Below are positions 44,938-53,158 of a DNA stretch of 64,000 nt, in pieces. The notes beneath the pieces were generated by a model, which saw only the letters and a list, made by a program, of their open reading frames with translations, made no database searches and was not told the origin of the DNA. Made by a program: the position numbers and the translations under genes. The first letter of the stretch is position 1; every line of letters starts with the position of its first letter. Source of the stretch: M3007 sp044224705 (GTDB taxonomy: Bacteria > Bacteroidota > Bacteroidia > Chitinophagales > Saprospiraceae); contig JBGAJY010000002.1 in the NCBI GenBank assembly GCA_044224705.1, forward strand, positions 13,818 through 77,817. Direction: 5' to 3'.

Positions 44938-45849
44938 ATGAACTTCGCTGTTTTCAGTAAAAAGCTGGCGCTCGTACTGTTTGTGGTAGCCGGTCTGGTG
45001 TTGGTCGGGTTTGCCGGACGGATCATTCCCGCCCGCAATACCGGTCAACACCCCGACCCTGAAAGGGTCAATCTCGCACTGCGCCGCACTGCGCATTACC
45101 TCCTGGCTGCAGCGGGCGATTCCACGACCCGGATTCCGCCAGTGCGGCAAATCGATGCCAAAACCTGGCTGGTTGAGTTACAAAATTCGTTCGACTACGA
45201 AAAACTACCCAGGCTGCTGCAGGCATCCTTCGATGTGCAAGGCATTCACGGCGACTACAACGTGACGGTACTGGACTGTGCCGACGGCAGCGTGCAGCTG
45301 GGGTATAATTTTCTGGATTTTAAACAAAACAAAGAGGCTCCCTGTAGCGGACGAGCCTCGGACAATGGCTGTTACGATCTGCAGGTCTCCTTTGTTCAGC
45401 CTTCTGCCGCTGAGCCGCTCTGGGCAGGCCGCATCCTGGCGTTCGGGTTGCTGGCAGGCCTCGTGTATTCCGCATGGCGTTTTTGGCCTGGTCGCCGGCC
45501 GCTCGCTCCGGCTCCTGCCGCGGCGGAAACCGATCCGGGGCAGTTGAATTTTGGATACTCCAGCCTCCATCCCGCCAATCAGGTCCTGATTGCGGCAGGT
45601 AAGCGGCACAACCTGACCTATCGTGAAACGAAGCTCCTGCATCTTTTTGCCACGCACATCAACCAGATGCTCGAACGCGAATTTATCCTTCAGAATGTCT
45701 GGGCCGACGAGGGCATTATCGTCGGACGGAGCATCGACGTATTCGTTTCTCGGCTGCGGAAACTGCTCCGCGACGACCCCGCGCTGCGGATCGTGACCGT
45801 GCACGGGGTGGGGTACCGGCTGGAAACGGGATGGGAAGGGATGGGTTAA
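44938..45849 (+). CDS. Membrane-anchored winged-helix transcriptional regulator
   Basis: 303 residues from the ATG at 44938. TM1 (LALVLFVVAGLVLVGF, about 10-27) is followed by an extracytoplasmic domain (about 30-160) with paired Cys (VLDCADGS, then CSGRASDNGCYDL), TM2 (ILAFGLLAGLVYSAW, about 168-183), a Pro/Ala linker and a cytoplasmic OmpR/PhoB-type winged helix (about 215-300; RETKLLHLFATHINQM, SIDVFVSRLRKLL, VHGVGYRL). This is a one-component sensor that should bind DNA while still in the membrane; the topology is ToxR-like but inverted in domain order. No kinase or receiver is present. Targets unknown; the adjacent secreted genes are candidates. Confidence 0.85.
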   Translation: MNFAVFSKKLALVLFVVAGLVLVGFAGRIIPARNTGQHPDPERVNLALRRTAHYLLAAAGDSTTRIPPVRQIDAKTWLVELQNSFDYEKLPRLLQASFDVQGIHGDYNVTVLDCADGSVQLGYNFLDFKQNKEAPCSGRASDNGCYDLQVSFVQPSAAEPLWAGRILAFGLLAGLVYSAWRFWPGRRPLAPAPAAAETDPGQLNFGYSSLHPANQVLIAAGKRHNLTYRETKLLHLFATHINQMLEREFILQNVWADEGIIVGRSIDVFVSRLRKLLRDDPALRIVTVHGVGYRLETGWEGMG

Positions 45850-45858
45850 AGGACCTCG

Positions 45859-46425
45859 CTACCTGCCGCCCCGGCTCGATGTGCCGGATGTATATTTTGA
45901 TTTATAGCCCATGAGTAAACAAATCGGTGCCAGTATCCAATAAGTCAAAAGTTGTAAAGCCCAGGGTGGATTCGTCACTCGAATGTCGTCTTTATGTTTT
46001 AACCCCATCAATGGTAGTTGTAAAAAAGGGGGCATCCCTTTTTCATTCAGCTTGCCGTCATTAGCGAGGGCGAAAAAGGATTCAAAGAACTCGTCAATAT
46101 GAAGTGCCGGCGAAAATTGTTGAATTGAATGCGCCTCTATATCGTCTTCATTCCAAAAGCAATGCGGAACACCTGCCGGAATGATAATTTTTTCACCGGG
46201 CCCGACGATTTGTTCCTTGCCATTGACCAGGAAATGAAGTTTCCCCGATATCACTTTTGCAGAACTTTCTTGTTTTGGATGAACATGAACTGGCTCCCTC
46301 ATGTCCGATCTGGGGTTGAAAGATTCAATTTCTAATAATTTTCCATTTGTTTCCTTGCCGGTTTGAAGGAAAATCATTCTTTGACCCGTTCGTGCATTTG
46401 TGATTTGGTCGCCTTGGTTACTCAT
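45859..46425 (-). CDS. Cupin-domain protein with C-terminal membrane helix
   Basis: 188 residues. A single cupin barrel (about 30-110) has motif 1 residues His47, His49 and Glu53 (HVHPKQESS) and motif 2 with His88 (PAGVPHCFWN), a full metal-binding set. A hydrophobic stretch near the end (LQLLTYWILAPICLLMGY) should anchor it to the membrane. Enzymatic or sensor role unknown. Only 9 nt separate its end from the convergent regulator gene. Somewhat AT-richer than surrounding genes, like the next two. Confidence 0.82.
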   Translation of the reverse strand: MSNQGDQITNARTGQRMIFLQTGKETNGKLLEIESFNPRSDMREPVHVHPKQESSAKVISGKLHFLVNGKEQIVGPGEKIIIPAGVPHCFWNEDDIEAHSIQQFSPALHIDEFFESFFALANDGKLNEKGMPPFLQLPLMGLKHKDDIRVTNPPWALQLLTYWILAPICLLMGYKSKYTSGTSSRGGR

Positions 46426-46499
46426 TGCTTTTGTTTTTGGTTGTCAAAGTAATAAGTTTTGATGCCTGAGAGCATGTTGTCGTTTAACATCGCCTGTGG

Positions 46500-47135
46500 C
46501 TATCGCATCCCTCCTACAATCACCAAATCCGTCGTTGTCGTTCCATCATGCCCGGGATATACCTTGCGTTGTACGTCCAAAATCGTAAAACCGTTTTCTT
46601 CGAGCGCCCGGGTCAGATAATCGGCCTGATGGTAGTGGATAAAAATTTCATCCTCGCCCGAACTGGAACGCATCAGTCGTGACCGGCTGTATTCATCCTC
46701 CATCGTGCTGATGTAGATCATACCGCCGGGGCCCAGCAGCCCGGAAGCATCGCGGATCAATTGAATTGCTTCTTCTTTCGTGAGGTAGGGCAGGGCAAAA
46801 CCGCAGAGGATCGCGTCGTAGGTTTTGCCCAGCCGGCCGATATTGCGACAGTCCATCAACTGAAATTCGGCCTCGGGGTTGTTCTTTTTCGCCAGTTCGA
46901 TCATGTTGGGCGCCAGGTCGATCCCTAAAATCCGGAAATCTGGCCGTTTCGTGAGCAGGTACCGGGTGATGTTGCCCGGCCCGCAGGCGATCTCCAAAAT
47001 CCGGGCATTGGGCCGGGTGACGTGGTCGCAAAAGAAGTCGAACGTGTCGTGGTAGAGACTCACGTCCATGTATTTTTCCTGGTAGAGTTCGGCGCGCCGG
47101 TCGAAGGCGTCCACGGCCATTCGGGTTTTATCCAT
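46500..47135 (-). CDS. Class I SAM-dependent methyltransferase
   Basis: 211 residues. Motif I is at 48-55 (EIACGPGN), followed by an acidic residue ending the next strand (GIDLAPNMI), FQLMDCRNI as motif II and a post-loop LLGPGGMIYIST. This is the Methyltransf_11/25 type acting on small molecules; the substrate is unknown. Its ATG overlaps the stop of the upstream DinB-like gene by 8 nt, so the two are translationally coupled. Confidence 0.88.
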   Translation of the reverse strand: MDKTRMAVDAFDRRAELYQEKYMDVSLYHDTFDFFCDHVTRPNARILEIACGPGNITRYLLTKRPDFRILGIDLAPNMIELAKKNNPEAEFQLMDCRNIGRLGKTYDAILCGFALPYLTKEEAIQLIRDASGLLGPGGMIYISTMEDEYSRSRLMRSSSGEDEIFIHYHQADYLTRALEENGFTILDVQRKVYPGHDGTTTTDLVIVGGMR

Positions 47136-47601
47136 GATGCTGTATCATTTTTCTAATCAAAGAAATTTGTCCCAGATGGTAATAACTATGTTCAATCACC
47201 CCTTCTATGTTTCGCAAGTAGCTTCCATACTTCTCGTCGACAAATGGCTCATCTAACCAAATGTCGGGCATTTGTTCAACGTGGCGGGCGAACAATTCAG
47301 CGTTGCTTAAAAATTCATTGACCAATGAATTCCAGTCTTCTTCGGACTTGATTTCCGGCAGGTCAAAACTGTATTTGTCCCTGATTTCCAGTTTCCCGCC
47401 GTTAAAAACGTTTAAAATGCCGGCCAAATAATAGTTGATATGGAAGGTGAGTAAAGCAATCGTATTCAGGTTGAAAACCCGGCGATTGGCTTGTTCCCAG
47501 CTGACGCTTAATATTTGTTCTTTGAAGTTGGTGTTGGCGATCCATTTTCCGTCGAGAAGCACTTCCCGAAGCCGGTTTGCGATAGATGAGTTTCTTGTCA
47601 T
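47128..47601 (-). CDS. DinB-like four-helix protein
   Basis: 157 residues from the ATG at 47601. Predicted four-helix bundle with metal-ligand candidates in TFHINYYLAGILNVF and HSYYHLGQISLIRKM, the latter close to the HxxxHxGQI signature of DinB/YfiT proteins. Relatives include thiol transferases and unassigned stress proteins; no function can be fixed. Translationally coupled to the downstream methyltransferase, which suggests a joint small-molecule pathway. AT-rich compared with the window average. Confidence 0.8.
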   Translation of the reverse strand: MTRNSSIANRLREVLLDGKWIANTNFKEQILSVSWEQANRRVFNLNTIALLTFHINYYLAGILNVFNGGKLEIRDKYSFDLPEIKSEEDWNSLVNEFLSNAELFARHVEQMPDIWLDEPFVDEKYGSYLRNIEGVIEHSYYHLGQISLIRKMIQHHG

Positions 47602-47671
47602 TGTAAAAATGTTCTTGATATAAGAGGCTGTGGTTTGGTCATCAGGGGGCACAGCCCTGATTTTGACTACA

Positions 47672-47710
47672 AATTGGCCCCGGCACGCTGAACGCATACC
47701 GGGGCCAATT
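47672..47710. repeat. Dispersed hairpin, copy 1 (AATTGGCCCCGG arms)
   Basis: The 12-bp arms AATTGGCCCCGG and CCGGGGCCAATT flank a 15-nt centre. Its sequence nearly equals the reverse complement of 57330-57367 (CACGCTGAACGCATACC against CACGCTGACGCATGCC in the centre). It lies 18 nt beyond the stop of the delta-60 protein gene. Confidence 0.85.
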
Positions 47711-47728
47711 AATTTCCTACTTCCTCTT

Positions 47729-49921
47729 TTACAATTTCACGATCCGCACCGCGGCCGCCCCTGCCGCCGTTTTTATCCGGCACACATAGGCCCCGGCGGG
47801 TAAATCAGCCCCCAGCGACAGTTCAAGCGCCTGCTCACCCACCGTTTGCCGGCCGCTGAAAATGGTGCGCAAGGGCTGACCCTGGAGATTTTCCAAATGA
47901 ACGCTTACCTCACCCGCCATGGGATTCTCGTAGCGCAGCATTGCCCGGTCTTTGACGGGATTGGGATAAACGAGCAATATCCCCGTATCGGGACTCAGGT
48001 CTTTGGCGCCGACCGTAAGCCCGGGCAGTACACGAATCAATACCGCATCCTGGTCCTGCCCGTTGTAGGCAAAGCCGGAGACAAGGATTTTGTCATCGGT
48101 CTGAAGGGTTATGGCCGTAGTAACATCGTCGTGGCCGAACAAATCGATGATCGCTTGGCCGTTGTCGCCGAAAGCGGGGTCGGGCGAACCGTCGGACAGC
48201 CGCCGGGTCAGGAAAATATCTTTCGAACTGGCCGAATGGAGGGTACCGGCGAGCAGGATTTTGCCATCGGGTTGCAGCGCCAAACTGGCCTGGCGATAAT
48301 AGCTGTAAGCAACATCTAAAAAATCAATACTGTCACTGATCGGGATCAAAAGCTTCCCGTTCGTGCCAAAACCGGCATCCAGTGTGCCGTTGGGAAGCCA
48401 GCGAACAAGCACCAGATTGCCTTGACTGGATACGCCAGCCGCCACAATACGCCCGCTGCCATCGACGGCAACATCAAACCCAGACTCCCAGCTCTCGCCG
48501 ATGTACAACCGGGCATAACCGCTGATACCAAAAGCGCCATCCAGCGCTCCATTCGACTTGAAGCGGACAACGCACAAGTCCATTTGAAAGGAAGCGTCGT
48601 ACTGGTATCCCCCGGCGACCAGCACCTTGCCGTCGGGCTGCAGGGCCAGCGCCAGCGTTTCAATGTTATCATAGCCCGGGGGTGTTAACTTCTTGATCCC
48701 GCCAGTCCCCCAACTCCCATCGAGGGAGCCGTCGGCCTTCAGGCGCACCACCATCATGCCTTGCATCCAACTGCCAGCCAGTACAATTTTGCCATCCGGC
48801 TGTATCGATACGTCACGGGCTGAGAAATCGTAATCTACATTGTCTAGGTTTAAAAAACCTTGCTGGGCAAAACCCGTATCGGCCTGGCCATCGGGAAGCA
48901 GCCGCCAGACCACGTCGCCTTTCAACAGTATCAACCTGCCGTCCGGCTGCCGGGCCAAGGCCTGCACCCCTTCATATCCTCCTGGCAGCGCCTGTGCGGT
49001 TTGCAGGGCGCCTAAAGTGGAATACTGCGCCAATACCGCGTTGTCATTATCCCAATAACTGGCGGCTGCCATGTACACCGTACCATCGGGCGCTGCCACC
49101 ACGTCCAGGCCGGAGTCCATGCCGGTAGGGAAGTCTTTGGATACCTGCCCGCCTGCGCCGAAAGCAGGGTCGCTATCGCCGTTATCCAGGTGACGGACGA
49201 GCACCACATCGGTGCCCTGCGAGCTGCGCACATAGCCCGTGCTTACGATTGCTCCATCGGGTTGCAAGACCATGCCGTAGAATCCGCTTTCCAAAGCGGC
49301 ATTGACCGTCAGCAACACTCCGTTACTGCCGAATGTCGTGTCGGGATCGCCTTCGGCAGTATACCGCGCGAGTAAGGCCTGGCAGGAAAAGCCGGCGTCA
49401 GGGCGAGCTAATCCCGCTGCCTGTATTCGGCCGTCAGGCAACAACGCCAGGCTGAGCAGTGAAGCGTTGTTACCTCCGAGATCCGTCATCGTTGCCCCGT
49501 CCGTACCGAAGCCGGGATCGGGCAAACCGTTTTCCAGCAGACGAGCGACGAAAATCATGGCGTCAGTGAGCATATAATCCGGCATGACACGGAAGCCGGC
49601 CAGCACAACCTTGCCGTCGGGCTGCACGGCAATATCATTCAGACAAGTGTAAAATCCGGGAGTCGTGATATCGGCCACACCATAAGTGCCGAATGTGGAG
49701 TCGGGCTGGCCATCTGCCAACAACCGAACGACTGCACCTTGGATTATCCCGAACGGCCCACCGTAATACGCTGCCGCCACCACCTTGCCGTCGGGTTGCG
49801 GGCTAACGCAGTTGAGAAATTCCGTGCCCCATGTCCCCAGAGTACTGAGCGTCAACCGGACAATACCATTGTCGCCGAAAGCAGAATCAGGTTGACCATT
49901 TTCGAGCAGGCGCAGGACCAT
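47729..49921 (-). CDS. Delta-60 repeat protein with T9SS type-A sorting domain (intact 3' part)
   Basis: 730 residues from an internal ATG at 49921; the real start is probably at 50456, beyond several frameshifts. About a dozen delta-60 units are visible, each with LQPDGKVLVAGG-like and DGxxDxxFGxxG-like motifs (LQPDGKIVLAGSW, DGSLDGSWGTGG), giving a propeller-like secreted protein. The C-terminal sorting domain begins VYPNPVKDRAMLRY and ends VRIVKL, so T9SS export is expected if an N-terminal signal is made. The whole reading frame to 49921 is clean, in contrast to the 535 bp upstream. Confidence 0.82.
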   Translation of the reverse strand: MVLRLLENGQPDSAFGDNGIVRLTLSTLGTWGTEFLNCVSPQPDGKVVAAAYYGGPFGIIQGAVVRLLADGQPDSTFGTYGVADITTPGFYTCLNDIAVQPDGKVVLAGFRVMPDYMLTDAMIFVARLLENGLPDPGFGTDGATMTDLGGNNASLLSLALLPDGRIQAAGLARPDAGFSCQALLARYTAEGDPDTTFGSNGVLLTVNAALESGFYGMVLQPDGAIVSTGYVRSSQGTDVVLVRHLDNGDSDPAFGAGGQVSKDFPTGMDSGLDVVAAPDGTVYMAAASYWDNDNAVLAQYSTLGALQTAQALPGGYEGVQALARQPDGRLILLKGDVVWRLLPDGQADTGFAQQGFLNLDNVDYDFSARDVSIQPDGKIVLAGSWMQGMMVVRLKADGSLDGSWGTGGIKKLTPPGYDNIETLALALQPDGKVLVAGGYQYDASFQMDLCVVRFKSNGALDGAFGISGYARLYIGESWESGFDVAVDGSGRIVAAGVSSQGNLVLVRWLPNGTLDAGFGTNGKLLIPISDSIDFLDVAYSYYRQASLALQPDGKILLAGTLHSASSKDIFLTRRLSDGSPDPAFGDNGQAIIDLFGHDDVTTAITLQTDDKILVSGFAYNGQDQDAVLIRVLPGLTVGAKDLSPDTGILLVYPNPVKDRAMLRYENPMAGEVSVHLENLQGQPLRTIFSGRQTVGEQALELSLGADLPAGAYVCRIKTAAGAAAVRIVKL

Positions 49922-50456
49922 GGACTGATCGCAGGCTGCCCCACTGCCAGGATTTTACCGCTGTCGCCAACCGCTACGTCGTAGAAACTGCCTGGAACAC
50001 AGCGCCGCAGTCCACCCCAAACGAAACATCCGGCGCCCCTGTGGCCGTCCAGCGGCGCAGGATGCGGAACCGCCACAAGTGCTGAGGATTTTGCCATCGG
50101 GCTGTAAGGCCAGGCCACCTTTGCTGCCGTCGATCTCCGAAAATATCACAGCACCGTCGAGGCCAAAGGAGGGGTCGGGCTGGCCGTGGCTATCATAGCG
50201 CAGCAGGAAGTTTTTGTAGCCTTCGCCGTTGTAATTCTGGCCATAGACGAGGATTTTGCCGTCAGGCTGCGGAAGGGTAGCATAGCCGACGTCCTTGCCA
50301 TGGCTGCCATCGAGCGGCTTTGCCGGTGCCGTTAAAAGCGGGATCGGGCTCGCCAGGGTTTTGGGCCAAGAAAGTGAGGTGGCGAGTGACGAAGAACGGC
50401 AGTGTCAGGAGGAATTTCGTGGCGGGGTGTGCTTGCGGCAGGCTTTGCTTTTTCAT
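49922..50456 (-). pseudogene. Frameshifted 5' part of the delta-60 T9SS gene
   Basis: ATG at 50456 opens MKKQSLPQAHPATKFLLTLP, a signal peptide, then GEPDPAFNGTGKA. Delta-60 sequence continues in other frames: LDGSHGKDVGYATLPQPDGK (from about 50320), FRILRRWTATGAPDVSFG (from about 50085), FYDVAVGDSGKILAVG (from about 50005) and CDQSMVLRLLENGQ (from about 49945). At least four single-base changes are needed; three are repaired by adding one G or C to a G- or C-run. This could be real decay or homopolymer sequencing error. Confidence 0.75.
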
Positions 50457-50528
50457 GCACCAGGAGCATTTTGAGAAAAAAAGGTGTGAACGCGGCTCGC
50501 TATCAAGAACTGAAATCGCGAGAGTCGG

Positions 50529-50992
50529 CTACTTCACCTGCGACAATTCCGCCAGCATCACCGTAATGATTTTCCATCCCGCCTTTTCAGGTGCAACAGG
50601 TTGGTATACATGCCTTTGTAGAGGCAGGATGTTCCATCGGATTTCAGGATCATGGAGCCTTCATAGGTGCCCGTCACCAGCACATAGTGCGGGCAGCATG
50701 GTATGGTCTTGCTGCAATGCTGCCGCCGACGAACGTGACCGCCTTGAAAGTAGCCGTGTAAAGTGCCTCGACGGCGGCGCGTCCTTCCGTGCGTACGCCA
50801 TCGTAGCCGATGCGCGCACCGTTTTCAACACAAGGCCGCCACGGCTTTGGCGTCGCCGGCATTCGGGCGGTGAGGTAGGCCTGGGCATGGGCATTGAGGG
50901 CTGCACGTTCTTTTGCGCTTTGTGCGCTGGTAGTGGGGAAAAGGGCGCCGGTGAGCATCAGGGCGCGGGTGGAAAAACAGAAAGGGCTTCAT
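50529..50992 (-). pseudogene. NTF2/SnoaL-like secreted protein gene with multiple frameshifts
   Basis: ATG at 50992 and stop at 50529-50531 in an alternating frame. The segments read in order as a signal peptide and MLTGALFPTTSAQSAKERAA, then RNAGDAKAVAAL, VENGARIGYDGVRTEGRAAV, YVLVTGTYEGSMILKSDGTS, LYKGMYTNLLHL and WKIITVMLAELSQVK. Joined, they make a protein of about 155 residues of the DUF4440/NTF2-like type, related in kind to the intact gene at 52255-52866. Four or more single-base shifts are required, at least two of them in T- or A-runs. Confidence 0.7.
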
Positions 50993-51024
50993 TGTCTTGA
51001 GCATTTAGAGTGAAAAAATCTTTT

Positions 51025-52050
51025 TTAGGCCCATTCACGAAACCTTAAAGATTTTGTGAATGTGGCTGCGGTTGAGGAGGTCGTCAGCGACTTTTTGAGC
51101 TGTTTCACGAATTTTCCATTGGCCAACCGTCCGTTGATGAACATATTCAGCAAGTAGAAACCCGGCGGCAGGGTGCTGATATCCAGGTTTCTACCGTCGG
51201 CAATCTGTTGCAGTACCGTACGTCCAGCGAGGTCACTCAGCCAAACCAAGTGTTCACCATGGAAGTCGTTGCCGTCCAATTGGAGGGTAAGGTGGGTGGT
51301 GGCAGGATTGGGGAACACCCCAACTGGCAGCAGTGCTTCCGTCTGTGTGGCGCCCGTGACAATCTGCCCGAATGTATAAAGCCGGCCATTGACCGTATCG
51401 GTGCCCCAGGGGAAAGCAGGATCGTACAGGGGCGTAAGCGTGATGGGCTGATTTTCCGGACCGTCGACCACTTGAGCAGCCTCGGCAATGCCGGTCGAGG
51501 CATCGTAGCCTTCCAAAACCGCGATCAAGGGTGATACCCCGTTGTAAAAGGTAGACGAGGGATTGGGGACGGTTTGCGGCCCGAAATGGATTTGTACCGC
51601 GTTGGAACCTTCGTGCAGCCAAACCTGAAAGGAAATCGTACCGGACAGGGTATCGAACCCCATTTGATACCATTCGGCCTTAAAAATGCGGTTCGGCGCC
51701 ATGCCTTCGGTCTGGTAGCGCACCTGCGTCGCCGGCTTCAAAAGAAATCCCGTATGGGTATAATAGCCCAGAACCAGGAAATCAAAATCGTCGGTGATCA
51801 ATATCCCGCCGTAGCCGACTTTGATCTGGGTGTAGGGCGCTCCGTCGCCGATGAAGGTAAAGCCGAGCGGTACGGGTACCTGGTTAATGCTGTTGAGCAC
51901 CGCATGGCTGATCACCGTGGCGCCCTCCAACGGCGCGTAGGGTTGAACCGAGGCGGAAAATGCATAGGGAATGGGTTGGGCTGCCAGGGGGCGGGCAAAT
52001 ACCGCAAGCGCTGCTAGCAGGCTGGCGCGAAAAATGAGACGTTGGATCAT
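51025..52050 (-). CDS. Secreted T9SS type-A protein of unknown function
   Basis: 341 residues from the ATG at 52050 (a TTG at 52056 is also in frame). Signal peptide ends PLAAQ. The body is beta-rich (YAFSASVQPYAPLEGATVIS, LGFTFIGDGAPYTQIKVGYG, GSNAVQIHFGPQTVPNPSST), like fibronectin/jelly-roll segments of secreted Bacteroidota proteins. The sorting domain begins VFPNPATTHLTLQL. Sorting domains normally end right after the KFVKQ-like strand; here 24 more residues follow (LKKSLTTSSTAATFTKSLRF and a few beyond), suggesting a frameshift or read-through at the 3' end, next to the frameshift-rich patch. Confidence 0.78.
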   Translation of the reverse strand: MIQRLIFRASLLAALAVFARPLAAQPIPYAFSASVQPYAPLEGATVISHAVLNSINQVPVPLGFTFIGDGAPYTQIKVGYGGILITDDFDFLVLGYYTHTGFLLKPATQVRYQTEGMAPNRIFKAEWYQMGFDTLSGTISFQVWLHEGSNAVQIHFGPQTVPNPSSTFYNGVSPLIAVLEGYDASTGIAEAAQVVDGPENQPITLTPLYDPAFPWGTDTVNGRLYTFGQIVTGATQTEALLPVGVFPNPATTHLTLQLDGNDFHGEHLVWLSDLAGRTVLQQIADGRNLDISTLPPGFYLLNMFINGRLANGKFVKQLKKSLTTSSTAATFTKSLRFREWA

Positions 52051-52067
52051 GGTCAAATGATTTAGAA

Positions 52068-52221
52068 CCTATCCACAAACCTCATTTGAGGTTGAAAAAT
52101 CTAGGTTTTGGAATCAGGCAAGGCAAATTTTTTCAGCGAGCGGGGTTCTACGGTTAAAAAATTTAACGCCACCTGATTTCAAAAGATTGGTTTTTCAACC
52201 CGAAGGAAGTTTCTGGATAGG
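52068..52221. mobile_element. MITE-like 154-bp imperfect palindrome
   Basis: The ends CCTATCC (52068) and GGATAGG (52215-52221) are inverted. The arms continue pairing inward: CAAACCTCATTTGAGGTTGA against the reverse complement AGAAACTTCCTTCGGGTTGA, then TTTTGGAATCAGGCAAGGC against TTTTGAAATCAGGTGGCG, closing on AAATTTTTT. About three quarters of arm positions match by eye. The centre holds GCGAGCGGGGTTCTACGG. No coding capacity. Structure suggests a non-autonomous transposon remnant; no target duplication is certain. Confidence 0.7.
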
Positions 52222-52254
52222 CGCTTAAGGTGATGATTGATTTGAGGGTTTGTG

Positions 52255-52866
52255 TCAGTTTTTATCCTCCAAAATGTCTACGAGGGTATGCCGCATAATT
52301 TTCCACACGCCGTCCTCTTTCCGGAACAGTGTGGTCACCTCGCCCTTGCTGACCCACTTGCCGCCGTCGGCTTTCGTCGTGCCGTTGTTGACGTAATGCG
52401 AACCGCAGAAGGCGTAGCCACCCGGCAGTTCGATCACTTCATCCACGGTGATCTCCAGATGGCAGGTCACTTGAGCGAAGGGATCGGCATGCCAGTGTCC
52501 GATCGCATCAGCCCCCACGATCTTTTTGCCATAAGGATCGAGCATAACAGCGTCGGGCGTAAAATGCGCACCCAGGGTGGCGGCATTGGCGGCAGTATTG
52601 TACTCTGTTTCAAATTGTTTCACCCTGGCAGTGATCTCGGCCTGGGTATTCTGCAGTGCGGCCATAAAAACAAAGCCGCTGATCCGGAGCTCTTCTTTCT
52701 CCAGAAGGTTGAGCCGGGCCTCGACGTTTTTCGGATTGAAAAATGCGCCGTTGTTGATCTCTCCTCTTTCAAGGATTTCGACGGCGGCCGTTTGTGCCCG
52801 GGCGGTAGCGAACAGGGCCAGGAACAGGAGGGTTGCCAGGATGTGGGCATTGCGCTTGTGTTTCAT
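52255..52866 (-). CDS. Secreted NTF2-like (DUF4440/SnoaL-type) protein
   Basis: 203 residues from the ATG at 52866; upstream codons are non-coding in character. Signal peptide ends ARAQ (about 24). A helical segment is followed by an NTF2-like cone fold (about 85-203): FETEYNTAANAATLGAHFTP, ADAIGHWH, VDEVIELPGGYAFCGSHYV and VWKIMRHTLVDIL. This is the DUF4440/ketosteroid-isomerase-like group; such secreted members have no settled function. It is a possible paralogue of the frameshifted gene at 50529-50992. It diverges from the second hybrid regulator. Confidence 0.82.
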   Translation of the reverse strand: MKHKRNAHILATLLFLALFATARAQTAAVEILERGEINNGAFFNPKNVEARLNLLEKEELRISGFVFMAALQNTQAEITARVKQFETEYNTAANAATLGAHFTPDAVMLDPYGKKIVGADAIGHWHADPFAQVTCHLEITVDEVIELPGGYAFCGSHYVNNGTTKADGGKWVSKGEVTTLFRKEDGVWKIMRHTLVDILEDKN

Positions 52867-53001
52867 GTCAATGGTTGGCGTTGTGAAAAAGTGGGTTCGG
52901 AAGTCCTCAGCCGCTTCCCCGGAATGATCGAATGGAGCGGCAGCGGAATGCCACAAAAGTGAGGTCCGCGCCCTGCGCCCGGCCCGGACAAATCCTTCCA
53001 T

Positions 53002-53030
53002 CTCCAGGAGATTCCCGTCAAACTCCAGGA
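53002..53030. promoter_or_regulatory. CTCCAGGA direct repeat spaced by 21 bp
   Basis: CTCCAGGA occurs at 53002-53009 and 53023-53030, start to start 21 bp, in the 292-bp divergent gap between the NTF2-like gene and the second hybrid AraC regulator. The spacing equals that of the repeat pair upstream of the first hybrid regulator, but the sequence differs. The rest of the gap shows no gene. Confidence 0.35.
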
Positions 53031-53141
53031 CAAATTTTACAGGACCAGGATTTTTTCGTCATGGCCTCCGTTTCATTGCGCCTCCAGCCCGCTTTTGGTG
53101 AAAAGCAGGTGTCTGCCGGTCCGTTTCGGGTGTGTTTTTGT

Positions 53142-53149
53142 TATGTTTG
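53142..53149 (+). promoter_or_regulatory. -7 box close to the second hybrid regulator start
   Basis: TATGTTTG, an exact TAnnTTTG, with nine nucleotides to the ATG at 53159. A GTG at 53132 in the same frame would lie upstream of the box and is unlikely to be the start. Confidence 0.55.
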
Positions 53150-53158
53150 AAGCGCCAA

